Positions 44,665 through 56,300 of a stretch of 64,000 bases of DNA are shown here, in pieces (the first letter of the stretch is position 1; each line of letters begins with the position of its first letter). The stretch comes from Hordeum vulgare subsp. vulgare (lineage: Eukaryota > Streptophyta > Magnoliopsida > Poales > Poaceae): positions 578,950,676 through 579,014,675 of the forward strand of contig NC_058519.1 of NCBI RefSeq assembly GCF_904849725.1. The letters are read 5' to 3'. Both the position numbers and the translations under genes were made by a program. The notes beneath the pieces were generated by a model. That model did not search any database, was not told where the DNA came from, and worked only from the letters and a program-made list of their open reading frames with translations.

Positions 44665-45547
44665 ATTGTGGGATCGATAGAAGGGGTGTCTAGAGGGGGT
44701 GTTGGTGAATAGACTACTTGCATAAAATAAAGTCCTAGCTTTTTCCTAATTTTAATGATTGGCATATTTTGGCAATTCTAATAAGTCTAGTGCACCCTAC
44801 AGATGCTAGTCAACATATACGACATAAGAAAATATATACATTGCACATGTAAGTAAGGAGTAGAGTTTAGGAAGATAAGATCAAACACAAAGATGAACAC
44901 GACGATTTTTGGCGTGGTTCCGATAGGTAGCTCTATCGTATGTCCATGTTATGGAGACTTTAACTCACAATGGGTAATGGCTGCGAGAGTACACGGAGGG
45001 CTCCACCCACAAGGGGTCCATGAAGAAGCGGCCTTATCTACTCGACCATGGCTTACGTCCATGAAGGACTAGCCTCACTCATGGTAGATCTTCGCGAAGT
45101 AGGCGATCTCCTTGCTCGTAAAAACTTCTTGGTTCAACTCCACAACATGAAGTAGGAGGCTCCCAAGCGACACCTAACCAATCTAGGAGGCACCACCCTC
45201 CAAAAGGTAATCGATGCGGTAGGACGATAAACTCCTTGTGCTTGTGCTTCAAAAGATAGTCTCCTCGACACTCAATCACTCTCTCATAGATTTGGCATGA
45301 GTAGGACAGATTGATTTTGTGGAAAGCAACTTGGGGAGGCTAGAGATCAAGTTTCAAATGGATGGACTAGAATCTCTTGATCTCAACACATGAGTAGGTG
45401 GCTCTCTCTTAGAAAAATGGATCTGGCAAGTGTATGTGTTCTGAGTGCTTCCTCTGTGCATGAGAGGAGGTGGAGGGGTATATATAGGCACCCCCAAAAT
45501 TCAACCATTACAACATTATTGACTAACTCGATGACACCAAAATGAAT

Positions 45548-45763
45548 CTCAGTGGTACCGAGTTGCACCAGATGTGACAAATTTTGAATTCTCGGTGAGA
45601 CCGATACATGAATCTCGATGGTACCGATACGATGGCCTTGGGCAGCTTCCAAATCTCGGTGGTACCAATTTCGATCTTGGAAATTCCGATTCTTGAACTC
45701 AAGATACCAGAAAGTTGGTCACTGTATTCCGGTGGCACCGATGTGAAACTTGTTGGTACCGAC
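45548..45763. repeat. Array of palindromic (T)CGGTGGTACCGA motifs in F's LTR
   Basis: Six related motifs at about 45548, 45590, 45614, 45654, 45729 and 45751, each close to a CTCGGT..(N)..ACCGAG palindrome and spaced irregularly by 22 to 75 bases. They lie just upstream (in F's sense) of the TATATATA box at 45479-45486. They could be protein-binding sites in U3. Confidence 0.6.
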
Positions 45764-46296
45764 AGATTAGGGTTTGGCAAAGGATCTATCACTCGGAAAA
45801 TTCGTAGGACCGAGTAGGAAAACTTGGTAGCCCCGATTTTGCTGTTTTGGCTTGGGACTGAGATTTTTATGAGAGAAATGTTGAGTATTTTTGGTGGCTA
45901 TCTCTAAGAGCATCTCCAGTCGCGCCCCCAACAGGCCCCCCGACCATTTTTTGCCTGCGGGGAAAAACAGCCCAGTCGCGACCCCAGGAGCCCATTTTTC
46001 GTCGGCTAGGGCCGAAATTGACCTCGGCGGTCCCAGGCTGAACTCAGCGCGCGGGGGGCCGCCCGGGAGTGCCGACGGAAACATTTTTGGCACGAAAAAC
46101 TCTAGGTCCGCCGAGTCAGAGACTGGCACGCACGGTCGTCGTCCTCATCGCCTCGTTTCCCATGGGAATCAATGTGAAGGTTGCGCCTCCGGTCAGCCTT
46201 CCATCGATTCACGTGCAGCGCAGTGAAGGCGCGGTGACGCGCATCTCGGCGGTGCACGTCCCATCGGTTCGCTCTAGGTTCCCACCCGCCCGCGGC

Positions 46297-46304
46297 TATA
46301 TAAG
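46297..46304 (+). promoter_or_regulatory. TATA box upstream of the passenger gene
   Basis: TATATAAG in a GC-rich setting, followed by a CT-rich leader. The recognisable coding region starts about 110 bases downstream. Confidence 0.5.
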
Positions 46305-46399
46305 GTGCTCTCTCCCTGCTAGTGGCCACACACCTCTCTTGTCGACGCACTCTCCTCTCCTTCTTCATCACCGGCGCCTCCTTTCCGTTTTATCCTCAA

Positions 46400-47391
46400 A
46401 AAAAGGCCGAACACTTCCCTGACGATGAAGCGTCAGCCAATGGCTTTGGCCACCATCACCTCCAGGAGGACGAGGTCCGCCTTCTCTATGAGGCGGACTA
46501 CCCGGCGCCACCGAACATGCGGGTGTTGGGGGCATGGAGACTGAGCGCCGGCGGAGTCCCGGTGCCACCGCCGCTCTCTAGAGCTGACCGGCGGGTGGAG
46601 ATCGCGCACATCCGGTCATCGTTGCCAGGGAGCTCGCGCAACCTGTCGAGGTACGCCCCCAACTGCAACACGCTGTGGACGGCGTTCTTCGAATGCCGGC
46701 ACGCCTACCAGCTCGCCGCCACCAATGGGTCAAACCACGCGACCGCCACAACTCCGAGGGGCGCCACCAATGGTGGGGCATCCCCGGACGCACATTGGAG
46801 GTCGTCCTCAAGCACATCAAGGGCGACAATTCACCGAGGTACGAGTACCCACCACCACATGCCTTCTCCCGCCGCGGCAGCTCCTAGACGCCGAGGTGGA
46901 TGGAGACAACGTTGTCCTCCTCGGCCGGCTCCCGCTCCCGCTCCTCCGGGTCGCAGGCATTCCTCCCCGTCAAGCCGAAGCCGCAAGAGACGCCGTTGGG
47001 GTGGCGCACGCGCAGCGGCGGCATCGTCATTAACGAGCTCGACGCCTCCTCCCACCTCGTCAAGACGAAGACGGAGCCATGACTCCTCCCCATCAATCAG
47101 GAACACCTGGCCAAGGCCACCGCCGATGAGACCGCTCTCAAATGGGCGTGGGATGACTACGTCCGGGACGAGATGGAGTGCAGGCGCCGCGCCCTTGAGG
47201 AGATAACCGCTCGGCACCGCGGCTGCAAGGAGGGTGGCGTCATCATCCTCGACGATAGCGACAAGGAGGCATCAGGGCCTTCCAACCCTGTTCGCCATGG
47301 CGACCTAGGGCAGGGTCGCAGCAAGGACAACGGTGGAGCGTAGGACGACGATGGTGACTACACCAATTTCTACAAGCTTCTCGACATGTAG
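46400..47391 (+). pseudogene. Passenger gene of unknown function in the Harbinger-like transposon
   Basis: Coding in one frame from about 46400, through EDEVRLLYEADYPAPPNMRV and LSAGGVPVPPP, shifts frame near 46720. It then runs to the TAG at 47389 with stops at 46885, 47080 and about 47341. The second part has HQWWGIPGRTLEVVLKHIKG, a Ser/Pro/Arg-rich middle, and an acidic helical C-terminus. I recognise this as a protein type common in Triticeae transposable DNA but know no function for it. No clear start codon is left. It is not a transposase by any motif I can see. Confidence 0.65.
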
Positions 47392-48686
47392 AAGGCGGCG
47401 GTGTCGGGCGTCAGCGGCGGGCGGGCGATGATTAGTTTAATTATATTTAATTATGTTTTTGTTTCAACTTTGTACAAATTTTAATGAAAATTATGAATTT
47501 CCTTCGAATTTGAGTCAGTTTTGGTCGAATTGTGCCGAGTTTGTTTAAAAACAGTTGGGGCTACCTTTGGGGGGGGACTGGGAACCCGAGCCCCCCATGC
47601 CATTTTTTTTTCGGCGCGGCCCCAAGTGGCGCTATTTCACGCCCTTGGGGGGCGAATGGCTAGAGATGCTCTAAGCACTTGAGCAACCAATTCATCATAA
47701 TACCTCACCCCCTTTTAATAGTATTGTCTTTCCTATGAACACAAAAGTGACTTCTCGCAAATGTAAAATGTAGAGTCCTCTTACTTGAAGCTTGAGCAAT
47801 CATATTCATTTCCTTCCATCAAGGAGTTTCTCTTCACAATCCTTTAGCCAATGCTCCCTGTGGACTATACGTGAAATACACTAGGTAAAAATCTTAGTCC
47901 AAAGACAATTTATGTTGTCATGAATTATCAAAACCACCAAAAAGCATATGTGCTTTCACATGTCCGCTCCGTGCCGGCGTCAATGCAGAGCGACCGCTCT
48001 AGAACGACGTGAATGCGGGCAGCTGATGACGAGGAGGAACACACGTGGGCGAGGGAGGAGGATTTTGGGTGGGCCACGATATTCACAGGCGGACGTGGCA
48101 GCGGTCCGGACGCCCGCCACTACTTTGTTTCCGTTTTATAAAAAAACACGTCCTAACTAATCTGCGAACAGATGCAAGACTGCGTTGAATGACAAAACAT
48201 ATTAGGACCTCACGGTCCGAATGGTTGCGGTTGTTTGAGGGTCGCCGTTGCAGATGCTCTAGGCTCTTTTGGTTTACGAGAAAACCTTAGTAAAAAATGA
48301 AGGAATACTGTTGGCAAGGAAACAATTCGTATCCTTGGCCTCATTCGGTTTGGAGGACTTTTACAAAAAAAACAGAGGAATAAGGATTCCACGTGAATTT
48401 TCCCTATTGATGCTTTCTGTTTGTAGAAAACGCATACGAGAATTACATAGAAATACTATTCATTTTCGTGTGTTTTCGGAGCAATCTATACATACGCACA
48501 AAACTCATTTTTACATAAGCACCCGGCAAGAAAAATCCTTATGATGACAAGTGCCATCCTATCAAATTTCAGTACTATTCCTAAATTATGTGTTTCTTTT
48601 TCGCGAATACGCCTAGTTATCGTATCTTTGTATTGATAGAAGGAGTGAAACAACTGGCGGATGCCATGAACATGTGCACTGGAAGG

Positions 48687-48766
48687 CATGTTCATGGCAA
48701 TTGTACGAGCAGAGGGAGATGGGTTTGCACATGTTCATGGCAATTGTACGAGCAGAGGGAGATGGG
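48687..48766. repeat. Tandem duplication, period 43 bp
   Basis: CATGTTCATGGCAATTGTAC and the bases after it recur 43 bases later (48730), identical over 37 bases. Confidence 0.8.
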
Positions 48767-49012
48767 GTTGCTCAGCCCCTTACATGATTTTGGCTTACAT
48801 GGGTAAGATTTCTAAGTCCTTTCGCTCCGGCCGTGGCCCAGGAGCGAGCTTTAATTTTGATAGTCGCGACTGGAGGTAGAGGGAGGGATCTTGTCAAATA
48901 TAATTGCATTGCGGTGACACCATAGTGTCCATGCTACAAGGCCGGCAATGGTCGTGAGCCCGCGTATTTTAGCTATGGGCAGCGTGAGATGTGCGACGGT
49001 TAGTCAGTCAAC

Positions 49013-49086
49013 GTATCCAACGGTACCATCGGGCGAGGTGTGATAGTCGAAGTATCCAACGGTACCATCGGGCGAGGGTGTGATAG
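49013..49086. repeat. Tandem duplication, period 39 bp
   Basis: GTATCCAACGGTACCATCGG with its following bases occurs at 49013 and 49052, differing by one G insertion. Confidence 0.8.
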
Positions 49087-49234
49087 GGCTACACCAAGCA
49101 AGGATCTCGTGCAAGACGAACACACAAAGACGTATCCCATCAGGATATGCTGTAGAGTTTCCAACTCCTACAAGCAAAGGACGAATGCTCATTCATGCAG
49201 CAGGCCATGTCGAGCAAGCCTGTCGGCAGATCAA

Positions 49235-50658
49235 TGATAACCCATAAGTATAGGGGATCGCAAAAACTTTCGAGGGTAGAGTATTCAACCCAAATTTATT
49301 GATTCAACTCAAGGAGAAGCGAAAGAATATTCTCAAGTATTAGCAGCTGAGTTGTCAATTCAACCACACCTGAAAGATTTAGTGTCTGTAGCAAAGTATC
49401 AGTAGCAAAGTAGGGTGATAGGAGCAGTAGCAACAGTAACCAGTAGCAGCAAAGTAACAACAGTAGCAGCAGAGTAACAGTAGCAGCAGTGACAGCAGTA
49501 GCGGCAAAGTAATGTAGCAAGGACCAGTAGAAAAAGACTGGTAGGCATTGGATCGGTGATGGATGATTATGCAGGATGTGATTCATCATGTAACAGCTAT
49601 AACACGGAGAGATATGTAACTAGCTCTCGTTCGTCAAACTAATGTAGGCATGTATTCCGTATGTAGTCATACGTGCTTAGGGAAAAGAACTTGCATGACA
49701 TCTATTGTCCATCCCTCCCGTGGCAGCGGGGTCCTAATGGAAACTACGGGATATTAAGGTTCTCCTTTTAATAAAGAACCGGACCAACGCATTAACACTT
49801 GGTGAATACGTGAACTTCTCATACTATGGTCATCTCCGGGAGTGGTTCCTGCTATTGTCACTCTGGGGTTGTCGGGTCATAACACATAGTAGGTGACTAC
49901 AACTTGCAAGATAGGATGTAAAACACACATATATTGGCGACAACATAATAGGTTCAGATCTGAAATCATGGCACGTGGGCCCTACTGACAAGCATTAAGC
50001 ATGGCAAAGTAGTAGCAACATCAATCTCAGAACATAGTGGATACTAGGGATCAATCCCCGTCAAAACTAACTCGATTACATGATAGATCTCATCCAACTC
50101 ATCACCGTCCAGCAAGCCTACGATAAGATTACTCACGAATGGTGAAGAGCATCATGGAATTGGCAATGAAGGAAGGTTGATGATGACGATGGCGACGATT
50201 TCCCCTCTCCGGAGCCCAAAACGGACTCTGGATCTGCCCTCCAGATGAAGAACAGGAGGTGGCGGCGCCTCTGTATCGTAAAACGCGATGAACGCTTCTC
50301 CCTGATTTTTTTCCGGGTGAGACGGACTAAATTGAGCTGGAATTGGAGGCGGTGGAGCAGCGTGGGCCCCACAAGCCTGGTAGGTGCGGCCTAGGGGGTG
50401 GCCGCGCCTCCTGGGCTTGTGGCCATTGTCTCACCTCCTCCGGTGGATCTTTGCGTAGGTATTTTTCAATAATTCCAGAAAAATTCTCCGTAATTTTTTA
50501 GGTCATTCCGAGAACTTTTATTTCTGCACAAAAACAACACCATGGCAATTCTGCTGAAAACAGCGTTAGTCCGGGTTAGTTCCATTCAAATCATGCAAAT
50601 TAGAGTCCAAAACAAGGGCAAAAGAGTTCGGAAAAGTAGATACGACGGAGACGTATCA
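49235..50658 (-). repeat. 3' LTR of element D
   Basis: On the plus strand it runs from TGATAACCC to GACGTATCA, the reverse of B's LTR, with differences including simple-repeat variation (GTAGCA units, 49400-49520). Confidence 0.92.
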
Positions 50659-50672
50659 ACTCCCCCAAGCTT
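50659..50672 (-). promoter_or_regulatory. Polypurine tract of D
   Basis: Minus-strand AAGCTTGGGGGAGT, next to the LTR; identical to B's. Element C is inserted nine bases further on. Confidence 0.85.
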
Positions 50673-50681
50673 AAAGCCTTG

Positions 50682-52207
50682 TGATACGTCCATTTTGCAT
50701 CTTCCTTTCATGTTGATATTTATTGCTTTTTTGGGTTGTTTTATTACTTGTGGTACCATATTTATGCCTTTTCTCTCTTATTTTGCAAGGTTTATTTGAA
50801 GAGGGAGAACTCACGCAGCTGGAATTCTGGACTGGAAAAGGAGAAAATCCTAGTCCACTATTCTGCACATCTCCAAATGCCCTGAAAATTTATGTGGATT
50901 TTTTCTAGATTATATTAAAAATACTGGGCGAAAGAACTACCGGAGGGGGCCACCAGGGCTCCACAATTCCCCATTCCGCCACCACCCCCCGGTGGCGGTG
51001 GGCAAGCTTGTGGGCTGCATGAAGGCCCACTAGCCCCCCTCTTTTGCTATATGAAGCGTCCTGGTCTGGAAAAAATCAAGAGGGAGCTTTTTCGTGGTTT
51101 CGCCGCCGCCACGAGGCGGAACTTGAGCAGATCCAATCTAGAGCTCCGACATGACGATCCTTCCGGGGAAACTTCCCTCCCGGAGGGGGAAATCGTCGCC
51201 ATCGTCATCACCAACACTCCTCTCGTCGGAGGGGAGGCATCTTCATCAACATCTTCATCAGCACCATCTCCTCTCCAACCCCTAATTCATTTCTTGTAAC
51301 CAATCTTCATCTCATGATTCCGATTGGTACTTGTAAGGTTGCTAGTAGTGTTGACTACTCTTTGTAGTCGATGCTAGTTGGATTACTTGGTGGAAGAGTT
51401 TATGTTCAGATCCTCGATGCTATTCATTACACCTCTGGTCATGATTATGATTATGTCTTGTGACTAGTTACTTTTGTTCCAGAGGACATGGGATAAGTCA
51501 TGCTGATAATAGTCATGTGAATTTGATATTGTTTGGTATTTTGATATGATGTATGTTGTTTTTCCTCTAGTGGTGTTATGTGAACGTCGACTACATAACA
51601 CTTCACCATATTTGGGCCTAGAGAAAGGCATTGGGAAGTAGTAAGTAGATGAAGGGTTGCTGGAGTGACAGAAGCTTAAACCCCAGTCTATGCGTTGCTT
51701 CGTGAGGGGCTGATTTGGATCCACTAGTTTAATGCTATGGTTAGACTTTGTCTTAGTTCTTCTTTTGTAGTTGCGGATGCTAGCGAGAGAGGTTAATAAT
51801 AAGTGGGATGCTTGTCCATGTAAGGGCAGTACCCAAGCGCCGGTCCACCCACATATCAAACTATCAAAGTAACGAACGCGAATTATATGAACATGATGAA
51901 ACTAGCATGACAGAAATTCCCGTGTGTCCTCGGGAGCGTTTTTCCTCCTATAAGACTTTGTTCAGGCTTATCCCTTGCTACAAAAGGGATTGGGCCACTT
52001 GCTGCACCGTTGCTACTACTTGTTACTTGTTACTCTCTACTTGCTATGTTTGACCTCGCTACACAATCACTTGTTACCGCTACTTTCAGTGCTTGCAGTT
52101 ATTACCTTGCTGAAATCCGCTTATCAGAGCCTTCTGCTCCTCGTTGGGTTCGACACTCTTACTTATCGAAAGGACTACGATTGATCCCCTATACTTGTGG
52201 GTCATCA
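50682..52207 (+). repeat. 5' LTR of element C
   Basis: TGATACGTCC to GTGGGTCATCA. A hairpin-capable CCGCCACC...GGTGGCGG lies at about 50976-50998 and a TATAT box at 51048-51052. The 25 bases at 50991-51015 recur exactly inside the element at 57169-57193. Confidence 0.95.
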
Positions 52208-52218
52208 AGACTCTTTTC

Positions 52219-52236
52219 TGGCGCCGTTGCCGTGGA
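52219..52236 (+). promoter_or_regulatory. Primer-binding site of C (tRNA-Asp type)
   Basis: TGGCGCCGTTGCCGTGGA, one change from the perfect tRNA-Asp complement, 11 bases after the LTR. Confidence 0.87.
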
Positions 52237-52313
52237 GTGAAGCGCCTTTGGTAAGTAGAAATTGGTAATGAAACATTTTTATATTGTGCTGAAATTTATT
52301 GTCACTTGTCACT

Positions 52314-53349
52314 ATGGAAACTCTTCCTTTGAGGAGTTTTTTCGGGGTATCTTCACCACAAACGGAAGCACGATGTGTTGCTCCTCAACCTGAGGTGCCT
52401 ACTGAAAATATCTTTTATGAAATTCCTTTGGGTATGCTTGAGAAACTGCTGGCTAATCTTTTTACAGGAGACTTTCATCTAACCTATGTAGATGAAGTTT
52501 GTGGTTTATTTAAGCTTGCAGGTTTGCCCGAGGATGAGGTAAAGAAGAAAGTCTTTCCTTTATCTTTGAAGGATAAGGCGTTGACATGGTATAGGCTATG
52601 TGATGATACTGGATCATGGGGCTACAATCGGTTGAAATTGGAATTTCATCAAAAGTTCTATCCTATGCATTTAGTACATCGTGAACTTTATTTATAACTT
52701 TTGGCCTCGTGACAGGGAAATCATAGCTCAAGCTTGGGGGAGGCTTAAATCAATACTATATTCATGCCCCAATCATGAGCTCTCGAGAGAAATCATCACT
52801 CAAAATTTTTATGATCGGCTTTCTCATGAAGATCGTACCATGCTTGATACTTCTTGTGTCGGTTCTTTTATGAAGAAGGATATTGATCACAAGTGGAATT
52901 TATTGGAGAGAATCAAACGCAACTCTGAAGATTGGGAGCTGGAGGAATGTAAGGAGTCAGGTATGAATTTCCAGTTTGATTGCGTTAAATCTTTTGTTGA
53001 GACAAAGACTTCTAGAAATTTTAGCGCTAAGTATGGACTTGACTCTGAGATAGTAGCTTCTCTATGTGAATCTTTTGCTGCTCATGTTGATCTTCCCAAA
53101 GAGAAGTGGTTTAAATATCATCCTCCTGTAGAAAGCAACATAGCCAAAACCAATCTAGTTGAGGAGAAAATCATAGCTTTTAGTGATCCTGTTGTTCCTT
53201 GTGCTTACACTGAGAAACCACCATACCCTGCTAGGATAAAGGATTATCCTAAAGCTCCAACTCTGATACGTAGGGGTTACATTAGACCACCTGCACCCCT
53301 GAGGAGATTAGAGTTGAACCTAGTGTTGCTATTATCAAAGATCTCTTAG
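52314..53349 (+). pseudogene. gag: Element C gag
   Basis: Starts at the ATG at 52314. The first 128 codons include FPLSLKDKALTWYRL. A shift near 52685 moves gag into another frame (AQAWGRLKSILYSCPNHELS, NFYDRLSHEDRTMLD) until about 53310, where a compensating shift returns to the first frame leading into protease. Two small indels are thus the main damage. It encodes the capsid-like protein. Confidence 0.87.
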
Positions 53350-56300
53350 CCGAAGACATAAACGGGCATGTCATCAAATTCTGTGAGGACTCCGCTAGAA
53401 TTGCTAAACCTCACGCGAAAGACAAACACGGACCTGTAGTTGGCCTGCCCGTTGTTTCTGATAAGATAGGATATCACTGTTACCATGGTTTATGTGATAT
53501 GGGAGCTAGTGTTAGTGCAATACCCCGTTCTCTATATGATGAAATCAAAGATGAGATTGCACCTTCTGAGTTAGAACCCATTGATGTCAGTATTACGCTA
53601 GCTAATAGAGACACTATCTGCCCTCAGGGAATTGTGAGAGACGTAGAAGTCTTGTGTGGTAAGACAAAGTATCCTACTGATTTCCTCGTCCTTGGTACTG
53701 CACAAGATAGCTTTTGTCCCATCATATTTGGTAGACCCTTTCTCAACACTGTCAATGCTCACATTGATTGCATTAAGCAGACTGTCACAGTAAGTTTCGA
53801 GGGTGTGTCTCATGAATTTAACTTCTCCAAGTTTGGAAGACAAACCCATGAAAGAGAGTCGTCTGGTAGGGATGAAATCATTGCTCTTGCCTCTATTGAT
53901 GTACCTCCTACGGATCCTTTAGAGCAATATCTGCTTGAGCATGAAAATGATATGCATATGGAGGAGAGAGATGAGATAGATAAAATTGTCTTAAAACAAT
54001 ATCCTATTCTCAAGAATAATCTGCTTGTTAAACTGCTTGGGGATCCTCCCCCACCAAAGGGTGATCCTCTGTTCGAGCTTAAACAGTTGCCTGATACTCT
54101 TAAGTATGGCTATCTTGATGAGAAGGAGATATATCCTGTCATTATTAGTGCTCTCCTCTCAGAGCGCGAAGAGAAGAAGTTACTAAAAACTCTGAGGAAG
54201 CACGGCGCTGCTATTGGATATACTTTTGATGATCTTAAGGGTATTAGTCCTACTCTATGTCAGCACAAGATTAAAACCGATCCTAACTTTAAACCAGTTG
54301 CTGATCACAGGAGATTGAATTCTAAGATGAAAGAGGTCGTTAGAAAAGAAATATTAAAGCTTCTGGAAGCATGAATCTTTTATCCTGTTGCTCATAGTGA
54401 TTGGGTAAGTCCAGTACGCTGCGTACCTAAGAAGGGAGGTATCACCGTCATTCCTAATGATAAGGATGAACTAATCCCACAAAGGATTATTACCGGCTAT
54501 AGAATGGTGATAGACTTCCGGAAACTGAACAAGGCAACCAGGAAAGATCATTATCCTTTGTCGTTCATCGACCAAATGCTAGAAAGGCTATAAAAACACA
54601 CGCACTTCTGCTTTCTAGACGGTTATTCAGGTTTCTTGCAAATACCTATTGCACAACCTGATCAAGAGAAAACCACTTTCACCTGCCCTTTTGGTACCTT
54701 TGCCTATAGACGTATGCCTTTTGGCTTATGTAATGCACATGCCACCTTCCAAAGATGTATGATGGCTATATTCTCTGACTTCTGTGAAAAGATTGTCGAG
54801 GTTTTCATGGATGACTTCTCCGTTTACGGGTCTTCCATTGATGATTGCCTCAGCAACCTTGATCGAGTCTTACAGAGATGCGAAGAAACCAACCTCGTCT
54901 TGAATTGGGAGAAGTGTCACTTTATGGTTAATGAAGGTATCGTCTTAGGACACAAAATCTCTGAGAGAGGCATTGAAGTTGATAAGGCGAAGGTTGATGC
55001 AATTGAGAAAATGCCTTGCCCCACAGATATCAGAGGTATACGAAGTTTCCTAGGTCATGCTGGTTTCTATAGAAGGTTCATTAAAGACTTCTCTAAGATT
55101 TCTAGGCCTCTTACCAACCTCTTGCAGAAGGATGTTCCTTTTGTTTTTGATGAGGATTGTGAGGAAGCCTTTGAAATACTTAAGAAGGCTTTGATAACCG
55201 CACCTATTGTTCAACCACCTGACTGGAACTTGCCCTTTGAAATCATGTGTGATGCTAGTGATTACGCTGTTGGTGTTGTTCTAGGACAAAGAGTTGACAA
55301 GAAGTTGAATGTCATTCACTACGCTAGTAAAACTCTAGACAGTGCCCAAAGAAACTATGCCACTACGGAGAAGGAATTTTTAGCAGTTGTGTTTGCATGT
55401 TAAAAGTTCATATCTTACATAGTTGACTCCAAAGTCACTATTCACTCTGATCATGCTGCTATTAAGTACCTCATGTAGAAGAAGGACGCTAAGCCTAGGC
55501 TGATCAGATGGGTTCTCGTGCTACAAGAATTTTATTTGCACGTCGTTGACCGAAAGGGTGCTGATAACCCTGTAGCAGATAACTTGTCTAGGCTAGAGAA
55601 AGTCCTTGATGGCCCACTACCTATTGATGATAGCTTTCCTAGTGAGCAATTAATGTCATCCGCACTTCACATAGTGCACCGTGGTATGTCGATTATGCAA
55701 ACTATATCGTAGCCAAATACATACCACCCAGTTTCACCTATCAACAAAAGAAGAAATTCTTCTTTGATTTGAGACATTACTTTTGGGATGATCCTCACCT
55801 TTATAAGGAAGGAGTAGATGGTGTTATTAGACATTGTGTGCCTCAGGCATTAACATGGACAGATCCTGTAGAAGTGTCATTCCGAAGCCTACGGAGGACA
55901 CCACGCTGGAGATAGAACTGCCCATAAGGTATTGCAATCAGGTTTCTATTGGCCCACTCTCTTCAAGGATGCCCGTAGGTTTGTCTTGTCTTGTGACGAA
56001 TACCAAAGGATAGGGAACATCAGTAAGCGTCAAGAGATGCTTATGAACTATTCACTTGTCATTGAACCATTTGATGTGTGGGGCTTTGATTATATGGGAC
56101 CCTTCCCGAGTTCCAATGGGTACACTCACATCTTAGTTGATGTGGATTATGTTACTAAGTGGGTAGAATCTATCCCCACTAAAAATGTTGATCACCACAC
56201 CTCTATTAAGATGCTTAAAGAAGTCATATTCCCAAGATTTGGAGTCCCTAGATACTTGATGACTAATGGCGGTTCCCACTTCATTCATGGTGTTTTCCGC

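Larger units (their letters stand above)
45908..47671. mobile_element. PIF/Harbinger-like DNA transposon with passenger pseudogene
   Basis: 1764 bp with terminal inverted repeats GAGCATCTC(C/T)A and a TAA duplication on each side (45905-45907 and 47672-47674), as expected for PIF/Harbinger. There is no transposase with the family's DDE domain inside, so it is non-autonomous. It carries a gene-like region with its own TATA box. It is inserted in F's LTR. Confidence 0.8.
32993..47960 (-). mobile_element. Element F: Maximus-like copia LTR retrotransposon
   Basis: F lies on the minus strand. Its 5' LTR is at 44667-47960, its initiator-Met-type primer site at 44653-44664, gag at 43967-44611, protease and integrase at 41200-43935, and RT with RNase H at 39479-40850. 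The 3' internal sequence runs down to 32993, and its 3' LTR lies left of the window or was lost. Copia gene order (integrase before RT) is clear. A LINE, a solo LTR, a Harbinger-like transposon and the Angela LTR are all inserted in it, so F is the oldest layer here. The Maximus name is from memory. Confidence 0.8.
44667..47960 (-). repeat. 5' LTR of element F (split by a Harbinger-like transposon)
   Basis: On the plus strand it begins TGTGGGATCG and ends GCTTTCACA; without the inserted transposon it is about 1.53 kb. TATATATA is at 45479-45486. The stretch 45548-45763 carries six near-palindromic TCGGTGGTACCGA-type motifs. The outer end at 47960 is placed by the TGTG/CACA ends and could be off by two bases. 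Confidence 0.8.
47961..49234. other. Unassigned DNA between F and D
   Basis: No gene is seen. The first 300 bases end in GCAGATGCTCTAGG, which reads in reverse as a GAGCATCTGC terminal repeat, so they may be the remnant of another DNA transposon cut by F. 48265-48560 is AT-rich and MITE-like. Two short tandem duplications follow. The last 300 bases resemble nothing else in the window and could be low-copy DNA. Confidence 0.45.

Noticed and set aside
46322..47206. 294-codon plus-strand frame in the Harbinger-like transposon as one protein
   Set aside because: Only its first part matches the conserved cargo protein; after about 46720 the real reading is in another frame.
47961..48262. Full DNA transposon between F and the MITE-like stretch
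   Set aside because: Only one terminal-repeat-like end can be seen (near 48246-48260); the other end and a clear target duplication are missing.
49400..49520. CRISPR-like or regulatory array from repeated AGCAGTAGCAGC units
   Set aside because: Simple trinucleotide repeat variation inside D's LTR; no spacer structure, and the genome is a plant.
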